Source of the DNA: Lysinibacter cavernae
GTDB lineage: Bacteria > Actinomycetota > Actinomycetes > Actinomycetales > Microbacteriaceae
Reading direction: 5' to 3'
NCBI RefSeq assembly: GCF_011758565.1
Contig: NZ_JAAMOX010000001.1
Location: 1,961,838-2,025,837, forward strand
Length of the DNA: 64,000 nt
The position numbers and the translations under genes are program-made. The notes under the pieces are model-generated. The model ran no database searches, was not told the origin of the DNA, and saw only the letters and a list, made by a program, of their open reading frames with translations. Position 1 is the stretch's first letter. Each line of letters opens with the position of its first letter. Shown piece by piece: positions 1 to 7,961 of the stretch.

Positions 1-123
1 CTCCACAACACTGTCACCGTAGTCAGTGAAAGCTGCAGCCGTCGTCAACAGCACACAGCCCAGCAGAACGCCGCTGGCAAGGAGAAATCTCCTATTACCG
101 GTTTTGTCCTTCGTTGCAGACAT
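1..123 (-). CDS. SipW-dependent secreted protein, N-terminal 41 codons only (second copy of the gene at 6023-6676)
   Basis: The visible 41 residues equal the N-terminus of the protein at 6023-6676: a basic start (KDKTGNRR), one hydrophobic segment and the motif TTAAAFTDY, typical of the alternate signal peptides cleaved by SipW-type peptidases. ATG at 123 is preceded by TAAGGA at a good distance. The gene runs off the left edge, so it cannot be told whether it is intact or whether a second signal peptidase gene follows it. Confidence 0.8.
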   Translation of the reverse strand, partial: MSATKDKTGNRRFLLASGVLLGCVLLTTAAAFTDYGDSVVE

Positions 124-159
124 ATGGTCAATCCTTATTGCTGAGTGAATGAAGATGCC

Positions 160-177
160 TGTGACAGAAACGTCACA
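160..177. promoter_or_regulatory. inverted repeat TGTGAC-N6-GTCACA between the two subunit genes (left copy)
   Basis: Perfect 6-bp arms with a 6-nt centre lie in the 126-bp spacer between the subunit genes. It could be a binding site or a weak RNA hairpin in the operon. It resembles a CRP-type site (TGTGA/TCACA), but the half-sites are 8 nt apart rather than the canonical 6. Function is inferred only. Confidence 0.4.
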
Positions 178-249
178 TGCAGCTACCGAGACGAGGGGAA
201 AAGCAACCAACTACCGGAGCGGCAGCCTTTCCCCCCAATCGATTAAGCG

Positions 250-942
250 TTACGGCGCAACCGAAACACCCTTGAACTGTGCCTGTGGGTGGGCAATGAC
301 ATCCTTGAGGATCTCGTTGGCGGCATCACTACCGTGGTCAACCATCTTGATCGTGACAACAAGCTTGCCCTGCTCCTCGAGGTCGAGGAGACCAAGGTTC
401 ATCTGCGTAAGCTCCGACATCTTCTTGTTCGTTGCCAACGTCGTTGGGCTTCCGACAGCGGGGTGCTGAACGATGGTGTAAAGAAGAGCCGCGTCAGCGC
501 TGGCGCTCGTTGGCTTCGTGCCAACAGGGTGCTCCGAAGCATCCCAGTGATCCACCAGGTCGAGAGTTACGGCAGCTTTGAAGCTACTACTCCAGTTACG
601 GTAAGGAATGTTTGTAGTAACGGTGCCGCCAGGAACGAGCGTGTCTGCACCAGGAATTGGCACATCCTCACCGGCAACGCTGTCAGCTTCCTGCCAAACA
701 TAGTTAGCAGGAGCCGGCGCAGTCACAGGCAAACCAGTGACCGCATCAAACGTCGCGACCTGAATGTTAAATGACTTGTCAGGACCACCGGCACTGTCAT
801 TACCAATACCGTTTTCGCCAAGATTCAAGTTCGCGAAGTCGTTAAACGCAGCAGACGTCGCAAGTGCTGCAATACCCAGAAGAGCACCAGCAGCGATAAT
901 AACGCGCTTACGACCCTTGGTCTTAGTTTGAATTTCAGTCAT
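250..942 (-). CDS. TasA/camelysin-like SipW-dependent surface subunit, copy 1
   Basis: This predicted 230-aa secreted protein starts with a basic patch (KTKGRKR) and a hydrophobic stretch ending ALATSAAFNDF, the alternate signal peptide of SipW-processed TasA-like proteins. The remainder is an acidic, beta-rich-looking domain without a membrane anchor, as expected for a fibre or matrix subunit. ATG at 942 has GAAAGGGA upstream. The next gene on the same strand starts at 123 after a 126-bp spacer. It is identical to the gene at 6803-7495. Family assignment rests on signal type, size and context rather than a clear domain signature. Confidence 0.75.
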   Translation of the reverse strand: MTEIQTKTKGRKRVIIAAGALLGIAALATSAAFNDFANLNLGENGIGNDSAGGPDKSFNIQVATFDAVTGLPVTAPAPANYVWQEADSVAGEDVPIPGADTLVPGGTVTTNIPYRNWSSSFKAAVTLDLVDHWDASEHPVGTKPTSASADAALLYTIVQHPAVGSPTTLATNKKMSELTQMNLGLLDLEEQGKLVVTIKMVDHGSDAANEILKDVIAHPQAQFKGVSVAP

Positions 943-962
943 GACGACCAAATCCCTTTCGT

Positions 963-1489
963 TAGTGATGAGTACAAAACGTGCAGCACCTGAATTCCCC
1001 ATCCAGACAGACGCGGAGTCGTATTTGCAAGTTTGCGCGCACCAGAGGCGGTGCTATCAGTTAGTACACGAGAGCAAAGGAACGTTACACAAACTGTTCA
1101 AAATTATTTGAGAGCTTTCTGAATTGCCCGCGTGTCTCATCAAAGATGCCGAGTTCTTCCCCTAAGCATGTTGCTTCAAGCGTGAAACAATAGCCAATGA
1201 AGCGAGTGAATAATTCCCCAAAAAAACACCTGCTTATATATAAAGGTATAAACCAACCCTGAGGGGAGTCTGTGAGCTCTATCAGGCCGTCAACAAAAAG
1301 CACTCTTTTTGCCATTTCGGCTGAACGTTAGCTTTGTACTCCTCCAGCTGCACTTCTAACGGGCGCTGAAGGGAGTAGGGTGGTTATGCGGTTAGCGTGT
1401 TCTGACTTTCGTCGGGATGGCGCCGCATTCCCAACTTATTAGTGCGCTGCCGCACCCATTGTTGTGCGGAGCGCGAGATCACGGATTGG
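963..1489. other. divergent intergenic region between subunit copy 1 and sucC
   Basis: About 527 bp, AT-richer than its surroundings, must hold the sucC promoter and the promoter of subunit copy 1. Two short elements recur upstream of subunit copy 2: gcttcaagc at 1173-1181 and ttccccaaaaaaacacc at 1214-1230, with tgaagcg just before the latter. No convincing gene is seen; a 76-codon frame at 1085-1315 (minus) lacks a ribosome binding site. Confidence 0.6.
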
Positions 1490-2659
1490 ATGAGCGTGGA
1501 TCTTTACGAGTACCAGGCACGAGACCTATTTGAGAGTTACGAGGTGCCAGTACTTCCCGGCATCATCGCTGACACCCCCGACGAGGTGCGTGCCGCTGCT
1601 GAAAAGCTCGGCGGCGTTGTGGTCGTCAAGGCGCAAGTAAAGGTCGGAGGCCGAGGCAAAGCAGGCGGCGTCAAGGTCGCTAAGAACCCTGACGAAGCCT
1701 ACGAAGTGGCCAAGGCCATTCTTGGTCTCGACATCAAGGGCCACGTCGTCAAGCGCGTCATGGTTGCCGGCGGCGCTCGTATCGCCCAAGAGTTCTACTT
1801 CTCTGTACTGCTTGACCGAGCAAACCGTTCCTACCTGTCACTCACCAGCTTCGAAGGTGGCATGGAAATCGAACAGCTTGCTGTTGAACGCCCTGAGGCA
1901 CTTGCTCGCATCGAGATCAACCCGAATTCCGGCATCGATCTTGCAAAGGCTCGTGAGATTGCCGTTGCCGCTAAGTTCCCTGAGGACCTTATCGACAAGG
2001 TTGCCCCGGTCATCGAGAAGCTTTACACGGTTTACACCGGCGAGGATGCGACCCTCGTTGAGGTAAACCCGCTCGTCCTCACCGAAGAAGGCGACATCAT
2101 CGCACTCGATGGCAAGGTATCCCTTGACGAGAACGCTGCCTTCCGTCACCCGGGCCACGAAGCGCTCGAGGACGAAGCTGCCGCTGACCCACTTGAAGCG
2201 AAGGCGAAAAAAGCCGATCTCAACTACGTCAAGCTGGATGGCGAAGTTGGCATTATCGGAAACGGCGCAGGGCTCGTCATGTCGACGCTTGACGTTGTGG
2301 CATACGCCGGCGAGAACCACGGCAACGTCAAGCCAGCCAACTTCCTCGACATCGGCGGTGGAGCATCCGCAGAGGTCATGGCAAATGGCCTTGACGTTAT
2401 CCTCGGCGACTCACAGGTGAAGAGCGTTTTTGTAAACGTCTTCGGCGGCATCACAGCGTGTGACGCTGTTGCGAACGGAATCGTACAGGCTCTCAAAATT
2501 CTCGGCGATGCTGCTACCAAGCCGCTCGTTGTTCGTCTCGACGGCAACAAGGTGGACGAAGGCCGTGCCATCCTGGCAGCTGCCAACCACCCGCTCATCA
2601 CCCTGGCCACCTCGATGGACGACGGCGCCGACAAGGCCGCTGCTCTGGCCGCCAAGTAA
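1490..2659 (+). CDS. sucC: succinate-CoA ligase (ADP-forming), beta subunit
   Basis: This is the beta subunit of succinyl-CoA synthetase, which interconverts succinyl-CoA and succinate with substrate-level ATP formation in the TCA cycle. The protein of 389 aa has the usual family length. The N-terminus ([12 protein letters not shown]) and the ATP-grasp glycine loop ([11 protein letters not shown], about residues 51-61) are diagnostic, and LVEVNPLV lies in the middle. ATG at 1490 or GTG at 1496 are the possible starts; frames further upstream are not family-like. sucD follows after 19 bp. The pair is flanked on both sides by SipW-locus genes, which is an unusual neighbourhood. Confidence 0.97.
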   Translation: MSVDLYEYQARDLFESYEVPVLPGIIADTPDEVRAAAEKLGGVVVVKAQVKVGGRGKAGGVKVAKNPDEAYEVAKAILGLDIKGHVVKRVMVAGGARIAQEFYFSVLLDRANRSYLSLTSFEGGMEIEQLAVERPEALARIEINPNSGIDLAKAREIAVAAKFPEDLIDKVAPVIEKLYTVYTGEDATLVEVNPLVLTEEGDIIALDGKVSLDENAAFRHPGHEALEDEAAADPLEAKAKKADLNYVKLDGEVGIIGNGAGLVMSTLDVVAYAGENHGNVKPANFLDIGGGASAEVMANGLDVILGDSQVKSVFVNVFGGITACDAVANGIVQALKILGDAATKPLVVRLDGNKVDEGRAILAAANHPLITLATSMDDGADKAAALAAK

Positions 2660-2678
2660 GTAAAAGGACCCGAGACAT

Positions 2679-3569
2679 ATGTCTATTTTTCTCAACAAAG
2701 ACTCTAAAGTCATCGTCCAGGGAATCACTGGCGGCGAAGGCACAAAGCACACGGCGCTCATGCTCAAAGCTGGCACCAATGTGGTCGGTGGGGTCAACGC
2801 CCGCAAGGCCGGCACCACGGTCACCCACGACGGCGGTGTAGAGCTCCCCGTTTTTGGATCGGTCGCTGAGGCTATCAAAGAAACCGGCGCCGACGTGTCG
2901 ATTGCGTTTGTACCACCCGCATTCACCAAGGACGCTGTTATCGAGGCCATCGACGCTGAGATTCCGCTGCTCGTCATTATCACCGAAGGCGTTCCCGTTC
3001 AGGACTCGGCTGAGTTCTGGGCCTACGCACAGGAAAAGGGCAACAAGACCCGCATCATCGGGCCCAACTGCCCTGGAATCATCACGCCAGGCGAGTCACT
3101 CGTTGGCATTACCCCAAACAACATCACGGGCAAGGGACCAATCGGTCTCGTCTCAAAGTCGGGCACGCTCACGTACCAGATGATGTTTGAACTGCGTGAC
3201 CTTGGATTCTCGACGGCAATCGGAATCGGCGGAGACCCAATCATCGGCACGACGCACATCGACGCGCTTGCCGCGTTCGAGGCTGACCCCGAGACCAAGG
3301 CAATCGTCATGATCGGTGAGATCGGTGGTGACGCTGAGGAGCGTGCTGCCGAGTTCATCAAGGCAAATGTCACTAAGCCTGTTGTTGGTTACGTCGCTGG
3401 ATTCACCGCCCCAGAGGGCAAGACCATGGGCCACGCTGGCGCAATTGTGTCGGGTTCTGCTGGAACCGCCCAGGCGAAGAAGGAAGCCCTTGAGGCTGCC
3501 GGCGTCAAGGTTGGTAAGACTCCAAGCGAGGCAGCCCGTCTGCTCCGTGAGGTCTATGCAGCTCTGTAG
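2679..3569 (+). CDS. sucD: succinate-CoA ligase (ADP-forming), alpha subunit
   Basis: This alpha subunit binds CoA and carries the catalytic phosphohistidine. The 296-aa protein has the N-terminal CoA-binding loop [11 protein letters not shown] (residues 15-25) and the active-site histidine in KTMGHAGAI (His252). ATG at 2679 has AAAAGGA about 10 nt upstream. It is co-transcribed with sucC and ends in a strong hairpin terminator. Confidence 0.98.
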   Translation: MSIFLNKDSKVIVQGITGGEGTKHTALMLKAGTNVVGGVNARKAGTTVTHDGGVELPVFGSVAEAIKETGADVSIAFVPPAFTKDAVIEAIDAEIPLLVIITEGVPVQDSAEFWAYAQEKGNKTRIIGPNCPGIITPGESLVGITPNNITGKGPIGLVSKSGTLTYQMMFELRDLGFSTAIGIGGDPIIGTTHIDALAAFEADPETKAIVMIGEIGGDAEERAAEFIKANVTKPVVGYVAGFTAPEGKTMGHAGAIVSGSAGTAQAKKEALEAAGVKVGKTPSEAARLLREVYAAL

Positions 3570-3580
3570 TCGCTACACAC

Positions 3581-3619
3581 AAAGCGCCGCTTTCCAGTTC
3601 AACTGGAAAGCGGCGCTTT
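3581..3619. terminator. bidirectional terminator between sucD and sipW
   Basis: A perfect 19-bp inverted repeat (AAAGCGCCGCTTTCCAGTT and its complement) around position 3600, with A-rich and T-rich ends. It sits between the convergent genes sucD (ends 3569) and the signal peptidase (ends 3638), so it can stop transcription from both sides. Confidence 0.92.
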
Positions 3620-3637
3620 GTTGTTAGACGATGATGG

Positions 3638-5965
3638 TTAGCGAAGTCGACCGTGACGGCCACTTCGTTGAACGGCACTCACGCTCGTCTCGCCGACAGA
3701 GATACTGTCGGTGTGAGTGTGAATACTCGAAAACGGCATATTCTGCCCGTACTGGGCCCCCGCGTGTGAGCTTGCTTTTGCCGGCTCAGGATAAATGTCT
3801 GCCTCGGACCTTGGGACGGTTACCGATTCAGGAGTCGGTACGCCTGAATTTGTTTGAACGAACGGAACCGAAACGGTTGCGGGGACCACCGGTTCTTGGG
3901 TGTTCTGGTCTGGCAACACAGCTGGCTGATAGACCGTCGCTGAAGGCGCATCCGGCACCTGAGGCTGTGGTGCGCTCACGGATGCCGGATGAAACAGGCT
4001 GTTGGTCATCGGCGCTGGCTGAACGTACTGGCCGCTGGGCGCATGCACATATGCAGCCGGCACCGTTGGTCGAGCGTTGACTGCATTCATGGCAATGCCC
4101 GATCGCTCGTCCGAAGACGAGCCAGCATACGGATCGACCACGGGTGCTGTTGAGTACGGCGTGGCGGCTGGTAAGTATGGACGGTATTCGAATGGTTGAC
4201 CACTCTGCGAAAATGGCTGCGAGTGCGGCGCAAAGTGCTGCGATGCCGCGGCCTGGGCCGCAGCATTTGCAGCGAACTGAGCGGATTCGGCTTGGGCGAC
4301 AGCGAATCGAGCGGCTTCCGCTTGGGCCTCAGCGGTTGCCTGAGCTTCGGCAGCAACCCGAGCAGCGTGTTCGGCCGCACGGTATTGAACGGCCTGACGC
4401 TCTGCTGCTGCCTGAGCCTCAGCAGCAAGCTGGGCTTGTTCAGCAGCTGCAATACGGGCGCGTTCTTGGGCCTCGGCTTCTGCACGAGCAAGCATTTCTT
4501 GTTGCTGACGACGTTGTTCTGCGGCAGCGTGCTCTCTCGCCTCCGCTTCCATGCGCGCGATCGCTTCTTGACGAAGATGTTCTTCCGCGGCGGCGCGGGC
4601 CTGTGCTACCGCACGCGCCTGAGCAATAGCCTCAGCGGCGGCTTTCGCTTGGGCCGCGGCTTCTGCCTCGATACGAGCTTGAGCTTCGGCGGCTGATTGC
4701 GCCTCGGCAATTGCCTTCACGTGAGCCTGAGCTTGCTGCAGCGCTTGGGCCGCGGCAAGTGCCTTCGCAGCAAACGTAGCTGGATCCGTCACTCTTGGTG
4801 CGGATTCATTCAGTTGCCCGTTGCTCGGGGCAAAACTGGCCTGCTGCTGAGGAACCGCCGCGATATCGGGTGAATACGAAGTCGATATTCCACCGTTGAA
4901 TTGGTTCAGTTGCGGTGACCGAGGCGGGATGGCGTCGAACTGCCGATACGCGGCTCGATTGTCATGCTGCACCAAAACCTCTGGATCTGAGACCGCTTGA
5001 ATCGACAGCGAGGAATCGTTTGACGACCGTTCGGGAGCTGTCTGCCCAATACCGGCATCATGGTAAGGCTCGGGAAAGGCAGCAGCAGATGCCATTGCAG
5101 TGGTTTGCGAGTAGTCCGGCACAGGCGTTGATTCAACCCATGAATTGGCCACTGTTATCGTCGGTTCTGGTGTGACGATAGACGGGCCAGCGCTCGGAAG
5201 ACCTTGCATAGCGTCGTTGGCACGAACAGTGGCCCCCACCTGGCCTGGGTGAAGTACTTTTGGAGTTTCGCTTTCAGGCGAAGACGTCGCGAGCGCCTTC
5301 GCTTCTTTCGGTTTTGTCGCGAAGAACCCCTTAGCCGCAGTGGCCAGCCGCTGGAGCGGATTGATTTTCTCTGCCGGTACCACGGCGGGAGGTGTATTTA
5401 CGGGGAACGCAGCTTGGTTACCGCTGGATACAGTTGACACGTCAGACTCGCTTCCTTCTGTTGTCACTTTTTTGTAGCCGCCGGGGAAAATAAAGAAGAG
5501 AAGAAGAACTGCTCCGAGGAGAACCGCGAGACTGATGCCGAACTGCGTTTGCACGAGTGAGGCTACGTGACCCAGAACGGCAACATGGAACATATATACC
5601 TGAGCCTGCGGTATACGGTAGGGATCTGGATCCGCGTTATCGTTTGCATCACCTTTGAGGTAGACATCATAGATACCTTTGGCATCGGTCGGCTTAATAT
5701 CAACTACTCGGTGAGTAATAGTGCCCTCGCCAACGTTACGGTTGACCGTGATGATTTGGCCTTTTTTGATCTCAGATGCCGGCTGGTATTTTGAGAAAAC
5801 CATAGAACCAGTAGGGATGGCTGGTTCCATTGAACCAGAAATCACGTTGAGCGGTTTGACACCAAACACCATTGCAAGCAGAAAAACAACGATACAAAAA
5901 GCACCGATAATTGCCGCAACACTCAGAGTTGCTGATCTAACCAAGTGGTAATATTTGCTATTCAT
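3638..5965 (-). CDS. sipW: SipW-type signal peptidase I with long Ala/Gln/Glu-rich C-terminal extension
   Basis: The first 165 residues are a complete SipW/ER-type signal peptidase: TM helix about 14-35, catalytic serine in SGSMEP (Ser45), His85 in ITHRVVD replacing the bacterial lysine, a GDAND box, and a second TM about 140-162. It should cleave the SipW-dependent proteins encoded upstream. Unlike the 180-210 aa typical of the family, a further 610 residues follow: a Pro/Ser-rich part, a roughly 180-residue Ala/Gln/Glu/Arg helix-forming stretch (about 396-577) and a Pro/Gln/Tyr-rich tail. I chose ATG at 5965 (GGTGGGGG just upstream) over TTG at 5980. It is the last gene of the operon from 7495. 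Confidence 0.88.
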   Translation of the reverse strand: MNSKYYHLVRSATLSVAAIIGAFCIVVFLLAMVFGVKPLNVISGSMEPAIPTGSMVFSKYQPASEIKKGQIITVNRNVGEGTITHRVVDIKPTDAKGIYDVYLKGDANDNADPDPYRIPQAQVYMFHVAVLGHVASLVQTQFGISLAVLLGAVLLLFFIFPGGYKKVTTEGSESDVSTVSSGNQAAFPVNTPPAVVPAEKINPLQRLATAAKGFFATKPKEAKALATSSPESETPKVLHPGQVGATVRANDAMQGLPSAGPSIVTPEPTITVANSWVESTPVPDYSQTTAMASAAAFPEPYHDAGIGQTAPERSSNDSSLSIQAVSDPEVLVQHDNRAAYRQFDAIPPRSPQLNQFNGGISTSYSPDIAAVPQQQASFAPSNGQLNESAPRVTDPATFAAKALAAAQALQQAQAHVKAIAEAQSAAEAQARIEAEAAAQAKAAAEAIAQARAVAQARAAAEEHLRQEAIARMEAEAREHAAAEQRRQQQEMLARAEAEAQERARIAAAEQAQLAAEAQAAAERQAVQYRAAEHAARVAAEAQATAEAQAEAARFAVAQAESAQFAANAAAQAAASQHFAPHSQPFSQSGQPFEYRPYLPAATPYSTAPVVDPYAGSSSDERSGIAMNAVNARPTVPAAYVHAPSGQYVQPAPMTNSLFHPASVSAPQPQVPDAPSATVYQPAVLPDQNTQEPVVPATVSVPFVQTNSGVPTPESVTVPRSEADIYPEPAKASSHAGAQYGQNMPFSSIHTHTDSISVGETSVSAVQRSGRHGRLR

Positions 5966-6022
5966 TGCCCCCACCGTCAATCATGTTAAAGCCCGAGTTG
6001 GTGCGACTCACTTCTTGCTCGA

Positions 6023-6676
6023 TCATGTGTTTTCTCCCTGAAAACGAAACTCAACATTCGTCTTAGCCACGATCCAACGATTGTCAACGTCGTCAGGAAC
6101 ACTAATAGTCACATCAAGCATTTTGTAATCCCCCGGACTAATCTGCGTATCCCAAACCATCGTCGTCAAATCAGACGCCGGCACGTTGTTATACAAGACA
6201 GTTCCCGAATCTTTCACCGTGAACTCAAGCTGATCAAACAACTCAAGAAAGCTTCCCGAAGATGCGTCCTTCGTCTCACCCAACGGATCAGGGTCAAGGA
6301 TCTCCATAACCAATGAAGAACCAACCCTAGGGCTGTTATTCTTCACCGCAATACGAAAGTCAATCTTCATACCAGGCCCTACCGCCCGACTCTTACCTTC
6401 TTTTGCAAAATCAATCTGATAACCATCTTCAAGGGACTGATACTCAAGACCCAGGTCTGATCTCCCTTGAGCCCAATCGGCCTCAACCGGCTCCCATCCG
6501 TTCAATAATGAACCGGCCACTTGCAAGTCATAACGATTATTTGCACCATCAAACTCCACAACACTGTCACCGTAGTCAGTGAAAGCTGCAGCCGTCGTCA
6601 ACAGCACACAGCCCAGCAGAACGCCGCTGGCAAGGAGAAATCTCCTATTACCGGTTTTGTCCTTCGTTGCAGACAT
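6023..6676 (-). CDS. SipW-dependent secreted protein, second fibre-locus subunit
   Basis: This 217-aa secreted protein follows the TasA-like gene and precedes sipW by 57 bp. It has an alternate signal peptide (basic start, hydrophobic segment, TTAAAFTDY). The rest looks like a beta-sandwich, ending in a pattern SPGDYKMLDVTISVP...NVEFRF near the C-terminus that recurs in the ectodomain of the sigma fusion at 7962-9593. ATG at 6676 with TAAGGA upstream. Its first 41 codons are duplicated at 1-123. Role as a minor subunit or anchor is inferred. Confidence 0.75.
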   Translation of the reverse strand: MSATKDKTGNRRFLLASGVLLGCVLLTTAAAFTDYGDSVVEFDGANNRYDLQVAGSLLNGWEPVEADWAQGRSDLGLEYQSLEDGYQIDFAKEGKSRAVGPGMKIDFRIAVKNNSPRVGSSLVMEILDPDPLGETKDASSGSFLELFDQLEFTVKDSGTVLYNNVPASDLTTMVWDTQISPGDYKMLDVTISVPDDVDNRWIVAKTNVEFRFQGENT

Positions 6677-6712
6677 ATGGTCAATCCTTATTGCTGAGTG
6701 AATGAAGATGCC

Positions 6713-6730
6713 TGTGACAGAAACGTCACA
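6713..6730. promoter_or_regulatory. inverted repeat TGTGAC-N6-GTCACA (right copy)
   Basis: Same element as at 160-177, in the spacer between the two subunit genes of the right-hand repeat copy. Confidence 0.4.
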
Positions 6731-6802
6731 TGCAGCTACCGAGACGAGGGGAAAAGCAACCAACTACCGGAGCGGCAGCCTTTCCCCCCAATCGATTAAG
6801 CG

Positions 6803-7495
6803 TTACGGCGCAACCGAAACACCCTTGAACTGTGCCTGTGGGTGGGCAATGACATCCTTGAGGATCTCGTTGGCGGCATCACTACCGTGGTCAACCATCT
6901 TGATCGTGACAACAAGCTTGCCCTGCTCCTCGAGGTCGAGGAGACCAAGGTTCATCTGCGTAAGCTCCGACATCTTCTTGTTCGTTGCCAACGTCGTTGG
7001 GCTTCCGACAGCGGGGTGCTGAACGATGGTGTAAAGAAGAGCCGCGTCAGCGCTGGCGCTCGTTGGCTTCGTGCCAACAGGGTGCTCCGAAGCATCCCAG
7101 TGATCCACCAGGTCGAGAGTTACGGCAGCTTTGAAGCTACTACTCCAGTTACGGTAAGGAATGTTTGTAGTAACGGTGCCGCCAGGAACGAGCGTGTCTG
7201 CACCAGGAATTGGCACATCCTCACCGGCAACGCTGTCAGCTTCCTGCCAAACATAGTTAGCAGGAGCCGGCGCAGTCACAGGCAAACCAGTGACCGCATC
7301 AAACGTCGCGACCTGAATGTTAAATGACTTGTCAGGACCACCGGCACTGTCATTACCAATACCGTTTTCGCCAAGATTCAAGTTCGCGAAGTCGTTAAAC
7401 GCAGCAGACGTCGCAAGTGCTGCAATACCCAGAAGAGCACCAGCAGCGATAATAACGCGCTTACGACCCTTGGTCTTAGTTTGAATTTCAGTCAT
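6803..7495 (-). CDS. TasA/camelysin-like SipW-dependent surface subunit, copy 2
   Basis: Identical in sequence to 250-942 (230 aa, alternate signal peptide ending ALATSAAFNDF). It is the first gene of the minus-strand order subunit A, subunit B, sipW. ATG at 7495 is preceded by GAAAGGGA. An ECF-like promoter (GGAAC-N16-GTCT, 7556-7580) lies about 60 bp upstream, and a sigma/anti-sigma fusion gene is divergent from it. The likely role is major subunit of an extracellular fibre or matrix, processed by the operon's own signal peptidase. Confidence 0.78.
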   Translation of the reverse strand: MTEIQTKTKGRKRVIIAAGALLGIAALATSAAFNDFANLNLGENGIGNDSAGGPDKSFNIQVATFDAVTGLPVTAPAPANYVWQEADSVAGEDVPIPGADTLVPGGTVTTNIPYRNWSSSFKAAVTLDLVDHWDASEHPVGTKPTSASADAALLYTIVQHPAVGSPTTLATNKKMSELTQMNLGLLDLEEQGKLVVTIKMVDHGSDAANEILKDVIAHPQAQFKGVSVAP

Positions 7496-7515
7496 GACGA
7501 CCAAATCCCTTTCGT

Positions 7516-7961
7516 ATGTAGCTGTGTGAGTGTGCCTCCTGCGCCAGAGCGCAACAGACACAACTGTCGGGAAAAGTTCCCCCCAACAGAACGCACCCCT
7601 AGAATCGGTGCACATTGCATTTGTGCCCCGAAAGCTTCAAGCATTACATGAAAGTAAAAAGATTTTTTCCTTGCTTCCATGAGCGACTTCATCCCACTGA
7701 AGCGTGCCGCAGCGTGCGTGTTCATTTCCCCAAACAAACACTTAGTGCTTTCTCAATCTGCACAGTACACCAAGCTCCATTCAAATTGTGCAATTCAAAG
7801 AGAAAATGACACAAAACATCGGATGCAGTGACGCTTGTCAACCCACGGAGTTAGACACACAGAAATACACAACACCCCAAATGTAGCCTTTGTGGATAAT
7901 TTGCACACAATTTCCCTTTGGACTTGACAAATTCCTGCGACCGGGGTGAGACTCTTCGTAT
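7516..7961. other. divergent regulatory region between fibre operon and sigma-factor gene
   Basis: 446 bp with lower GC and no convincing gene. It holds the ECF-like promoter described separately, plus gcttcaagc at 7634-7642 and ttccccaaacaaacact at 7726-7742, the latter preceded by tgaagcg; both recur upstream of subunit copy 1. TTGACA at 7924-7929 may be part of the sigma-gene promoter, but no matching -10 box is clear. Confidence 0.55.
7556..7580 (-). promoter_or_regulatory. ECF-like promoter GGAAC-N16-GTCT for the fibre operon
   Basis: Read on the minus strand, GGAAC (7580-7576) is followed after exactly 16 nt by GTCT (7559-7556), the common spacing of ECF-sigma promoters. Transcription would start near 7549 and give a leader of about 54 nt before ATG at 7495. 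The adjacent ECF-type gene is the natural candidate regulator. A match this short can arise by chance. Confidence 0.4.

Larger units (their letters stand above)
1..962. repeat. left copy of a long exact direct repeat (at least 962 bp)
   Basis: Positions 1-962 match 6554-7515 (offset 6553) with no difference wherever I compared them, including both genes and the 126-bp spacer. Identity stops abruptly after position 962, where the copies read gtta and gtat. The left end is cut by the window edge, so the true length is unknown. The repeat carries the start of one SipW-dependent protein gene and the whole of another. Confidence 0.95.
6554..7515. repeat. right copy of the long exact direct repeat
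   Basis: Identical to 1-962. It spans the start of the gene at 6023-6676, the spacer with its inverted repeat, and the whole gene at 6803-7495 including its ribosome binding site. It ends 20 bp upstream of that start codon. Beyond 7515 the upstream regions differ, apart from short shared motifs. Confidence 0.95.

Noticed and set aside
289-774. 161-codon plus-strand frame repeated at 6842-7327
   Set aside because: It is the antisense frame of the SipW-dependent subunit gene; its duplication only reflects the DNA repeat.
1085-1315. 76-codon open frame on the minus strand upstream of sucC
   Set aside because: No ribosome binding site, no family resemblance, and it lies in the AT-rich promoter region that contains motifs shared with the other subunit copy.
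7492-7737. 81-codon frame upstream of the subunit gene
   Set aside because: Overlaps the subunit start in another frame and lies across the putative ECF promoter; no ribosome binding site.
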